Assembly (NCBI GenBank): GCA_027579435.1
Contig: JANBPK010000770.1
Location: 1 to 64,000, forward strand
Source: Candolleomyces eurysporus
Taxonomy: Eukaryota > Basidiomycota > Agaricomycetes > Agaricales > Psathyrellaceae
Length of the DNA stretch: 64,000 nt
Direction: 5' to 3'
Shown here piece after piece: positions 10,691-20,145 of this stretch (positions are counted from its first letter, which is position 1; every line of letters begins with the position of its first letter). Position numbers and translations under genes: made by a program. The notes below the pieces were generated by a model. The model saw only the letters and a program-made list of their open reading frames with translations, was not told the DNA's origin and searched no databases.

Positions 10691-10732
10691 TGTATCATCT
10701 CCCCCAAACTAGCTTTCGACTGTCCTCAGTCG
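10691..10732 (+). promoter_or_regulatory. C-rich box plus hairpin, second copy
   Basis: TATCATCTCCCCCAAACT is followed by CGACTG TCCT CAGTCG (10717-10732), a 6-bp stem. Compared with 7317-7334 the stem bases differ in pairs while the TCCT loop is the same. It lies about 550 bp upstream of the gene at 11280. Confidence 0.4.
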
Positions 10733-11226
10733 GCGTGAATAGAGCAGCCTGAATAGTTCCTCCAATCCTAAGTTGTCCTCAGCCTAAGTTTAGCCGGTCC
10801 CAAAAGAGAGGAAGGAATTAGCTTCCGGGGCCGCTTGTTCCCTTAGCGCCACAGATTTCCTTCCGCTAAACCCAGATCCGTTGACCTTTGTAGTTCTGCC
10901 AAACCACTGCTTCTTCGAAGAAGTCCGGGGTCAATGATTTTCAGGGACCGAGGAGGTACTTTCATCAATTAAGGTTATGGTAGCTCCTGTCCTGTCAAGA
11001 TCACTGCTCTCCAAGCTGCATGTCGTCATTGATCCCGTTGTTTTGGATTCTTGAAGCCGCTTCAAAGTTTACAGCCTTTCCTAGGCAAAGTTCAAGCGTG
11101 CTTCTCATCCAGTTAAACTCTCCAGAGCTCTCCAAGATACATTTTCCTAAGTCCTTCTATGTTCTTGAGCCATGCCTTGGCACAGAACGTTCTAGCAAGT
11201 GAAGCGGGCTCACTACTTCCCCAGCA

Positions 11227-11235
11227 GTATAAAAG
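11227..11235 (+). promoter_or_regulatory. TATA box of the gene at 11280
   Basis: GTATAAAAG about 45-50 bp upstream of the ATG at 11280, in an otherwise unremarkable context. The spacing fits a short 5' leader. Confidence 0.55.
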
Positions 11236-11279
11236 CTGACGCCATTTGAAGGGTAAGTCCTCAGCTCCCTCCTCTAACG

Positions 11280-13656
11280 ATGTCTGCCCTCCCCTCTTCA
11301 TCGACGCACACCTACGGAACTCGGGGAAAGGACGACCCTTGGGTGTCCCAACCGACTCTGGATGTGTATTCTGCCCTGGGCAGTGTCTTCAACGCCCTCA
11401 AGCCGGCTCTAGCGAAGACAGCCGCCCTCCCGACCGACCCTGCTGCCCGCCTCAAGCTGGCTCAGCTGATTGTAAACGGGAATGATAAGTTGGTAAGTCT
11501 CCCCTTTCAGCCTCGAGTTCTCGTGCGTACTTGCTAATTTCCCCATTTTTCCTAGTGTGCCGCCACCGGAGACAGTCGTGTTGCTGCCAACAACGATTTC
11601 ATGAGTTTCCGACGTGCCCTATCGCATCTTCTGCACGAGCTGCACCCAGAAACATACCTGAAGTACCGGTGGAAGTGGGACTGGCTGACGGCCGTCCCCT
11701 ATGATCATCTGTTCTTCGGATTTCGGGAGGCTGTGTCGACGCTAGTCCTTCCTGACACCGTGCCAGCACCCCCACCTGTAAGTTTTTCCTGTCCGGTTCC
11801 AATGGTAGGTGGCTGACATAGTCTTGACAGCCTCCTCCCACTCCCAAGAAGTTCGTGCCACCTCAAGCACCACCCGTTGCTGGGCCCAGTAAACCGACAC
11901 GCCCCTCTGTAGTGCCGCCTCGCACCATCCCAGTTGTGAAGCCGCCTCAGAACCCAGCTGACATGGAAGGTCTGTACTGTCTCCCCACACCTGTGAGTAC
12001 AGAGTCAAACTCACATCCTTTCGGTGTGGTACCTGGGTGGACACCCCAACTTCTGACTTTCCTTTGTACAAAATTGGGCTCAAGAAGTTGCCAAGAAGGT
12101 TCCTAAGCCGCCTCACGGTGTTACCGGACAGCTCAAGAAGGTCATTAACCCCCCACCATAATCTGAATCCGAATCCAAGGCTCCCTGTCCTCAAAAATCC
12201 CATCCAAAGAAGAAGACCAGCAAGAAGGAGAAGACCCCCCGGNCCCTTGTACTGGCTTCATCAAGATGACCAGCCACTCCCCTCTCATTTGCCAGGTCAA
12301 GAGACAAGCGTCGACGATGAGGGGAACCAGCTGCCCTGCCCCAACTCGTTCCAGGAGTACCTCCTCCCTAGCAAGCAGCGGAGCTTCTCTGTGTCAGCCC
12401 GTCCCAAGTCCGTTCTTGTGCTATCCCACTTGCTCCCTCCTTTCAGCCTGAAACCATGGTCCAACGTCAAGCAAAAGCAGAAGACCGACACCCATCCAAA
12501 GGTCAAGCCGCCTCAGCACCTGCCCATTTATGACAAGGGCCCCTTGTTCAAGCAGGGGTACTTATTAGCTGAGTTGCAGGCCCCTCTACTCGAAGGCTAC
12601 GCCCCTCCAGACTGGGTGAGTACCGTTCAATGCCTATTGATCAGTGTTCCTTACTGATCTTGCTGTAACTCTTTCCTAGGTACGTCCTCCTTGTGGTAGC
12701 TGCGCCGCGTTGGGTATCGTGTGTACCAGCGGCAACTTCCTTCATGGAGTCTGGTGTGACAACTGCAACAACCAGAAGAAGCTGTGCGGCTTTGACCTTT
12801 CGATTCCGCGGATGACAAGCCTGTTGGCTCTCTGTGCTGCTGCCAATGCTGCCCCAGAAAGTAAGTTCTATTCCTTTTTGTTTCCTAAGTGTTTCCTGAA
12901 CCTGCTTATACAGGAATCTCTTCCCTAATCGTCGACTCGCTCCTACTGCGAGGAATGACGAGAGTCGCCTTTGCCTTGGCTGAAGACCAGTACAAGTTGC
13001 TGGAAGCCAAACTGGGCACGCTCTCTCTCATTCTGAGCAGAGTTTACAGTGACGAGGGTGACACCGGCCTTCATCAATATTTCCACGACGTCAAGGCACT
13101 CCAGAGCCTCCTGGAGTTCTTGCGGCATGTCCCTCTTGACACCCCGATGCTCTACCCTTGCCGTACCTCGACATTGACCATGGGAGTCACCAAGGACAAG
13201 TACACATGGACCATGACCTTCGACGAGGAAGAAGTCAACGAGTACCTCTCGTCCTTGAGGAAGGAGCTGCGCCAGAAGTCATCACCACTTGACAAGCGGA
13301 GTTCTGAGATTGCCGAGGGGTCTGACCCTACTGTCATCAAGCCAGCTGAAATCACCCTGACCCCAGCCCCTGACCACCTTGGCTCTCTCTTTGGCTCTCC
13401 CAGCCTCTGGTCTCTTGGAAGCGACGCCGCATCGTCATCAAGCCGTCTGAGTCCTCCACTAAGGAGCACAGTGATGATGCTGGCTTGGGTATTCAAACTC
13501 CGCCCCCCGCATCGCCTCCTGCTGGTTGACTCCAGCTTCCTTCCTCTCCGCCGCTGCCTTTGCCTCCTCAGGCCATCAACCCTCTCATCAGCGCCTCAAT
13601 TCATTGACCTGCTCCCCTTCCATCCCTCTCTGGCAAGCAGCGGCGCCAGTGGGTGA
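11280..13656 (+). CDS. Orphan multi-exon gene with a Cys-rich zinc-cluster-like motif
   Basis: ATG at 11280. Exons with matching phase are 11280-11492 (intron to 11555), 11556-11777 (intron to 11830) and one from 11831. Exon 1 gives MSALPSSSTHTYGTRGKDDP and DVYSALGSVFNALKPAL; exon 2 gives FMSFRRALSHLLHELHPETY and YRWKWDWLTAVPYDH; exon 3 is Pro-rich. A Lys-rich stretch near 12090-12240 holds an in-frame TAA and an N (12242), so it is damaged or carries an unseen intron. Across the intron ending near 12679, a frame encodes CGSCAALGIVC then WCDNCNNQKKLCGF: C-x2-C-x6-C-x12-C-x2-C-x5-C, like a fungal binuclear zinc cluster. The last exon (about 12915 on) is helical, then Ser/Pro-rich; a frame with KRRRIVIKPSESS near 13418 may be the true C-terminus. 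I know such Cys-cluster proteins only as members of repeated Agaricomycete families and can assign no function. Confidence 0.5.
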
Positions 13657-14172
13657 AGGTTTTCAAGCAGGCTGAGATGCCTTGGGAGGAGCCTTGAAAG
13701 AAACGACAAAAGGACTGATGGCAGACTTTGAATCCTTGTAGATATGTGTTCCCTAGCATACCTCTTCCTTGTGTTACCTTGTCCCCACTCATAACTGTTG
13801 GTGCCAGTTATGAAGTGAGTACTCCTGCACCAAATATCGTTCTCTTGTTGCCTTGTCTGTGGTCTGAAGCCTTCTGAATTCAGAATAAGAAGTGCCTAAG
13901 TCTCCTTGAGTCTCAATATTGTAATTCTCTAAGTCAAGGAGGCTCCTTTTTGGCCAAGGCTGCTTACATTTGAGACCAAGACTTTGCAAAAATTCTTTTA
14001 AGTCTCAGTATGGCATAGCTAGTCCTCATAAGGACTCCACCTCTCCCCCAAACTAAAAATTCAAGCCACCCTTGGCTTCATTCAGATAGGAGAAAGTCAG
14101 ACCGATCGGTCCTCGCACAGCGTCATGTTGGAGCCACGCCAGACCTCTACAAGAGTATTTAATCCTGTGTAA
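13657..14172 (+). other. Intergenic DNA with a hairpin and C-rich box
   Basis: No gene is seen. AGTCCT CATA AGGACT (14021-14036) is a perfect 6-bp stem, followed directly by CTCTCCCCCAAACT (14041-14054), the same C-rich box as at 10697. Here the hairpin precedes the box instead of following it. A TATTTAA-like box near 14157 may serve the next gene. Confidence 0.4.
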
Positions 14173-14232
14173 ATGAAGACGACCCTCACGCCACTTCATT
14201 CCATCCTAGTAATTCCTTTGAACTCCTTTACC

Positions 14233-15223
14233 ATGCCCAAAACCATGAACACCGAGAACCTTGTTCCCTTCTGGCAGAGCCAGCTCCTCAACCTCTCCAA
14301 CTGTTATCCTGTCACCAGAGGCGCCATATCCCAGGCTGAACTGGACCAATGTACTTCTGCCTTCTGTGTTCTAGTGTCAGACGGCATGAGTGACCTTCTG
14401 AAGCCCTCTAACCTCTCTATTCTGACGCCGCTTCAAGTGTCAGATTATAGAGAACACCCCAACGTTCAAGGACAAATCCAAGGTCGTCAATATTATGATT
14501 GCTCAAGACAATCACCTTGGGTTATTGCACAACTACGTTTGCCGCTACAACCTGAATAACCATTTCCCAAAGCTGCTTCGGGATAACCTTCAGAGCTTAA
14601 TTGCGGATGGTGTAGCTGCTTGTTCAGGCCAGGTGAGTCCCTAATACCTTGTAAAATCTACAGTCCTCCTAATGTTTTCCTAATACTCCTTTCCTAGTGG
14701 CTTAACCCCTGGACTGCTCAGAGAGAAGTCATTTGCAACAATGGGAGTACCATCCCTGCTAAACACCCTGTACACCTCTTCCTGCCGTGTCCCCCAAACT
14801 ACAGATCTGACCTCCTCACGCCGTTCCAGGCTAGTACTTGGAGTCCTGCACTTGGACACAGCAGCCGCTTCTGTCATGCCGCCTCAGAAGGTAAGTTATC
14901 CTATATTCCAGCAGCCCAGAGCAATCCCTCATTCATGCCCTTACCTAGGTGCCAATCCTAGCGAAAGCGCTGTAGTCCAGGAAGCCATCCGCGTCCTCCA
15001 ACATTCAGACGGCAACGTCTTTAGGTCAGATGACATGGACACTTTCTTCCAACTCGCCACGCTCAAAGCCACTCTCACCTGGCACCTTCTCAGGGAAGAA
15101 GACTTGTCTATGCATGCCCGAATTTACAGTAGTAGGGCACCAGGTGTCTTACAAAGGATGGAAACCCACTCTGGACCGAGTCAGGGTTATCTCTTGATGG
15201 GGGCCTTGTCGAGACGTGTCTGA
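14233..15223 (+). pseudogene. Orphan gene, probably frame-damaged
   Basis: An ATG at 14233 (another at 14173) opens MPKTMNTENLVPFWQSQLLN, continuing to about 14430 (FCVLVSDGMSDLLKP). From about 14440 the plausible coding frame changes to one with KSKVVNIMIAQDNHLGLL, NYVCRYNLNNHFPKLLRDN and SLIADGVAACSGQ, ending at a GTGAGT donor (about 14632). After TTTCCTAG (14697) an exon gives WLNPWTAQREVICNNGS and PAKHPVHLFLPCPPNYRS to about 14889. After CTTACCTAG (14949) the last exon gives VQEAIRVLQHSDGNVF and TLKATLTWHLLREEDLS to the stop at 15223. The frame change at 14430 needs an indel or an unseen intron. The arrangement, including the upstream C-rich box, parallels the gene at 11280. No homologue is recognised. 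Confidence 0.4.
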
Positions 15224-15306
15224 TGTTCGTGCTTTCTTGGGAACAGTTGGGACCTTCAGGGTTTTTATTCCTAACTATGCCTCAAGAGCAGAGCCTATCC
15301 AAAAAC

Positions 15307-15684
15307 TGACACAGGGTTTTTTGCATCATATTGTGGATCCAAATACATTGAAAATACATAGAGAATACACCATATATTTTTAGTGTATTTTTGTAAAAAA
15401 TACAGAACAAATACAAAAGGTATGTATTCTCTGGAAAAAATACTGAGATAATATGAAACTATTATGGGTCAAAACTAAGTTCCATTGGACTGGTTTCTAC
15501 TCACCAGGCAAACCAATGGAACTTGACTTTTGATCCATAATGGTTTCATATTTTTTCCAAAAAATACATACCTTCTGTATTTGTTCTGTATTTATTGCAA
15601 AAATACACTAAAAATATATGGTGTATTTTCTATGTATTTTCAATGTAGTTAGACTCAAAATATGTAATCAAAAACCCTGTGTCA
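15307..15684. mobile_element. MITE of 378 bp with very long inverted repeats
   Basis: The left end TGACACAGGGTTTT (15307-15320) is the exact inverse of AAAACCCTGTGTCA (15671-15684). The inverted match continues through almost the whole element: the TACATTGAAAATACATAGA and TACACCATATATTTTTAGTG blocks of the left arm return inverted at 15600-15660, and the arms meet around 15490 near CCATTGGACTGG. It can fold into one long hairpin. No clear target duplication was found (left flank AAAAAC, right flank CTTGCC). A truncated relative lies at 1-44. Confidence 0.85.
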
Positions 15685-16290
15685 CTTGCCAATGATTGAT
15701 TGACACCACTCTGAGGTGCTTTGCGAACCCTCCAACTTCTTCCAGACTGTTCTTTTGCAATTGGGGACCTCTGGTTCTCTTCTTTTCTCTTCTCAGTACT
15801 TCTCTCTCTTTCTCTTATTCTCTAGAATGCAGAGGCTACAGTAGTATATAAATAGCACAGTAAATAGATGGAATAGACAAGTCAACATTCATATATTCCT
15901 CCCACTTTTGTGTATAGCTTTGCAATACACAAAACTTGTCAGTTAAAGTGTCACACTAACTCAAACAAGTCTGTAGGAAGGAATATACCTTGGAGAGTAC
16001 CTTTATTCATATACTCAAAGTGTTCTAAGACTTGAATATTCAAACTTATAGCTAAGAAACCTGTTTATTCAAGAGAATACACCAAAGTTAAGTACCAGAC
16101 TATCCTTAACAACCCCAATAGCAATTGTGCTCAACATCAGTAAGAACCTGGCACCAAAAATGGACTTCAAGAATTTCAGAATGACTGACTAGGACAAATT
16201 CAAAAAACACTTGAAGGTAGACTCTGAGGTCAGGATCCAGACAAACCAATACCAAGTGAAGTAACATTCACCCACTGAATTGGAGGCCCT
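15685..16290. other. AT-rich DNA without a gene, possibly retroelement leader
   Basis: It contains a pyrimidine-rich stretch (15770-15830), a TATATAAATAG box (15850) and, near 16157, MDFKNFRMTD followed at once by a stop and FKKHLKVDSEV. This could be the broken start of an element protein that continues into the LINE-like piece at 16291. The evidence is weak. Confidence 0.3.
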
Positions 16291-16527
16291 GTGAAGGTGA
16301 TCCAGAGTATGATTGAGACTGATGTACCTACCAGCTCACCAATGCAAGATACAAATGGGTGGTGGAACAAAGAGCTAGATGATATGAGAGCCCAAAAGCA
16401 GAAGCTAAGTCACCCCCATGTGCTCTTTTGTGCAGTAAAAATTTATGGTAGTGTACAAAAAATACTATACATACAAATACTGGAGAGAAGTGACAGATAT
16501 CTGGGGTCTAAATCTGGGAGATTCTAA
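16291..16527 (+). mobile_element. Non-LTR retrotransposon (LINE) fragment
   Basis: The open frame contains NGWWNKELDDMRAQKQKLS and, after a likely frameshift, a frame with [15 protein letters not shown] near 16480-16530. 'WW..EL..MR......L' is the linker between endonuclease and reverse transcriptase in basidiomycete LINEs. Only about 80 residues remain. It ends two bases before the stop codon of the NLR gene on the opposite strand. Confidence 0.4.
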
Positions 16528-16528
16528 A

Positions 16529-19500
16529 CTAACTATGGATCTTTTCAACTTGGGAAATGTCAAGAAAATAGACTCTGCCATTTTCACACCCAATGGCTGC
16601 AAGTAAAGATGTGGAGTCAAGAGATACTGTGGAAGCCTGCCAGCTTGATGGAAACCAGCAAATTGGAACCACAGTTGGTGACAGAGGTTGGCCAGTCAGT
16701 TTAACTTTGACCAATCCAGAAACAGAGGGGGCATGTTTTGTAAAGTGTGCATATAATGTTGAAGAGTGAACAAAAAGCACAAAAAGAGATTCATCTTCAA
16801 GGGTGAAAAGAAGGGTTCCAGCTTGGCTGTCCCACAGGCACACTGTCTTGTCATAGGATGCAGATGCCAGCTTTTTCCCATCAGGTGAGAAGGCAACACT
16901 CTTTACCCGATGGGAATGGCCTTCAAGAGTGGCAAGAAGGGTTCCTGCTTGGCTGTCCCANAGGCATACTGTCTTGTCATGCGATGCAGATGCCAACCTT
17001 TGTCCATCAGGTGAAAAGGCAACACTCTTCACCGAATTAGAATGGCCTTCAAGAGTGGCAAGAAGTGTTCCTACTTGGCTGTCCCACAGGCGCACTGTCT
17101 TGTCATTTGATGCAGATGCCAGCCTTTGCCCATCAGGTGAGAAGGCAACACTGTTTACTGCACCAGAGTGGCCCTGAAAAACTGCAAGCTCTAATGGCCA
17201 TGTCATATCTCCTTTGTTGATGTGTACTCCATAATTTGCCTTCTGATATACTTTGTGGAGCATTGTTTGCTTTGGTGCCAGAGGTATGCAAGACCAATAT
17301 ATATGCAAAGGTGCTCTTCTGATAATGTTAGAGTTCAGCAAAACAAATCTCTGGCCATCTTGAAACATTTGTTTCAATGAGTCTGAGCTATTGCCATCAT
17401 GACTTGCCTAATCATTGTGATATATTTTAATCAGCATTGAATGGTTAAAACCGTAGAAATTGGACATACCACTACAACTGAAGCCTCTCCTAGTGCAGTA
17501 TATGCCAGATCCAGCTGTTTGATACAAGCCAGAGCTTCCAGCCAATGCATTAGATGCTCCTTTGAAAATGCATCCAGCAGGACCATGAGATCTGAGTCCA
17601 TTCTTTTTACCTTGCTTAGGTGATCAGCCCAATAGCACAGTGCATATTGCAGTTCAGGTGTAATTTTTTCTGTGCTCAGGCCTTCTTTGAGCAAATCATT
17701 CAGGTCTTTGAATTGGTCCTCAGAGGGCACTGGCACCTGGCAAATATTAAATTCAAGTTGCCTGTTCATCACTTGCAGGCAATACTTGGCCAAGTCCAAA
17801 TGATGCTCCTCTTCTTGGATTTGGAATTCAGAAGGACAAGAGGACCCAGTGACAAAGTCAGGAAAAGATTTGTGGTGCACCTTGTAAGTGAGAGCAGAGC
17901 CTTCACCCAATGGAGCAAGAATTGAATGCAAGTTTCCCAAAGTGGCTTTGATAGCACCTTCTTGCTTATCCAATAGCCTTGCCAGAGACATGACAGAAAG
18001 AGGAGTCTGCAGCACTAGAATGGCACCAACAATGGTTTTAAATGGACCAAGCCAGTTTTCTGCATTGTCAGCAGGCTTGGCAGATTCAAGCACATAGAGA
18101 TATAATCCACCTAGTTGAGATAGTGGACTAGGATTGTCAGACTGCAAACCCAGAAGACTTGTAAGTTGGCCTTTAGGATCAAAGTGTTGCTTATCAAGTA
18201 TAAACTTGACAGCAGTAGATGCATAGATAAACAGTTTCCCTGATAACTTGGCAAGTTTAGCCTTGTCCTCTTCTGTTGGTTGTCTGCAAGGATCATATGA
18301 ATCCCCTAGAGTCTCCTGGATTTTGAGTGGAGACAAGCAGTAGTCCACATATAGGGAAATATCCTGCTCCACTATCAGGTCTTCTATTTCCTGAAGATGG
18401 AATATATTTGCATTTTGTATACCCATATACTTGTTTCTCAATCCATGCTCTGGACGAGCAGTAAGGAAGATTTTGATATTTGGAAGCTGAGAGACTGAGG
18501 ATATCAGAAGGCCCAGAATAGCTGAGGCATCAGGTTCAATGCATTCATCTAGAGCATCAAAGACCAGAACAAGAGGGGCTACTCTTTGCTCAAGCAGTGG
18601 GTACAGTGGCTTGGCCACAAGCAAGTTGAACTGCTGAGTGAGAACTTTGTCCAGAGCTGCAGGGTTCCTAGTAATGGCAGCTGCAATAGCTTTTCCATAG
18701 GATGCACGATAGCAAGCAAGCTGGTATGCAATAGTGTGCACAAAGCCCAAAGATCTCTTTCGATCTTCCTGATCCCGAGAAAAGAAGAAGGTAGCCCCAA
18801 GACAGTTTATCTTGGGGTCTGCAGCGCGTTGAGCAACAGTCATAGCCACTGTAGACTTGCCAATGCCAGCAATGCCATCAAGAATGTATAGTGGAGTGTT
18901 ATGGCCATCAACAGCAGCACTCATCCAGCGTCCAACATTAGCCAACAAGGTGCAGCGGGTGCCTTCAAAGCATGGCATGATTTTAGCCACAACATCCTGC
19001 GAGTCATAAGTGGCACCAGGAATCCACTTTAGTCGGTCCAGAGCTATATTCTGGTTGCCAAGTTAATGCATTTCTTGGTACAGAAAGGGGGAACAAACCT
19101 CAAAGTGCACCACCTGGTCCTGGACAGTGCTGTGAATGTCTCCCAAGACAATGGTTCCTGCAATATGATTTTCAATCTGCCAAGGATGTGTCATTTTAGC
19201 AAGGAATACAGCAGGATCATGGAAGCATACCCAGAAGCAATGCAACAGTCCATCAAGGCTCTTGTTTGCCTTCTTGAGAACCTCGACATCATCCACCGCC
19301 AGCACGTACACCAATAATCCCGTTGACTTCTCCTTATTTGCAGCCTCCAAAGTGGTCCACATCCCCCTGTAGCCCACAACCCCAGTTACTTGAATGTTGG
19401 ACAGGATATTCAGAAAAAAAACGTACGCCGCAAGACGTCCAATGCTATCCCTCAGATCCTCCGACAGGAGCTTTGTATCCTTTCCCTTGACAGCATTTAC

Positions 19501-20105
19501 GATACTAGAGCCCAAGAGCTCGCAACGTTTCTTCAACATCTCCACCTCCTCTTTGTTCGAGTCAACTTTCTATGCAACATTTAATCGGCGCGCCCAGAAC
19601 AAAAATGGAAGATACACATACCTCGATGACATTCATCACCTTCAGCAACGCTTCAGCCGGACCTTTGAACGGCTCGGGAACGAGGGTAACAGCAATACCC
19701 AGCGCAGTCTTGATTGTCCCCATCGCAATGGCCTGGACCCTGGAGGAGCCCCCAGCATCTTGAGGCCTTGTTCCTCCCTCGCCCTCGGAATTCTTTGGCT
19801 TGCCTCGATCGAACAACGTCTTGGCATGCTTGTCCACCTTGTGGACGCCCCTTTCCACCTTGGCCTTCCCTTTGTCATACTTCTCCCCCACCCACGCTCG
19901 AAATCCCCNTGGCTCCGCCAGAGGGTTGACCGCCATCGGTGCCTGGCGTCGCAACGCCAGACGGGATCGGGGTATTGCACTCCGGATTGTCGGCAAGGCC
20001 ATGGTTGTCTCCTGGCGTCGCAGCGCGAGACGAGATCGGAGTGTTGCGCTCCGGATTGTCGGCAAGACCATGGTTGTCCCCTCCAGAGTGAGTAAATTCA
20101 GCCAT
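16529..20105 (-). CDS. NLR protein 1: MLKL/HeLo-like N-terminus, NACHT, WD40
   Basis: Six exons in phase on the minus strand: 19622-20105, 19437-19569, 19231-19376, 19099-19176, 17470-19050 and 16529-17407, about 1,100 residues. The N-terminal helical part ([20 protein letters not shown], then [19 protein letters not shown]) resembles the MLKL-type four-helix domain of fungal NLRs, a membrane-acting cell-death domain. The NACHT domain has Walker [10 protein letters not shown], Walker [11 protein letters not shown] and a winged-helix-like [13 protein letters not shown] segment. The C-terminus has three WD40 repeats. Known relatives (HET-E/HET-D type STAND proteins) act in non-self recognition and trigger death. 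From the ATG at 20105 the first exon is one base out of frame; the likely place is an N (19909) and a five-C run near 19890 where copy 2 has four C, so a sequencing error is plausible. Relative to copy 2 the first exon carries an extra 69-bp tandem repeat. Confidence 0.85.
16793..17170 (-). repeat. Three 126-bp tandem WD40 repeats of NLR 1
   Basis: The period is exactly 126 bp (starts at 16793, 16919 and 17045; end 17170). Each 42-residue unit contains [17 protein letters not shown] and WDSQ.GTLL. Units differ mainly just after GHS (GAV, NSV, HRV) and at the residue before DKTV and the one after it. An N sits at 16961 in the middle unit. Confidence 0.9.
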
Positions 20106-20145
20106 ATCGGTTTGTTGATGAGTTGGTTCGGAAAGCTCGGTTGGA

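Noticed and set aside
15307..15684. Rho-independent-type terminator or cruciform regulator
   Set aside because: The inverted repeat is far too long and has transposon-like termini shared with a second copy; a MITE explains it.
16858..17177. Plus-strand frames within the WD40 repeats
   Set aside because: Repetitive shadows of the minus-strand WD40 units.
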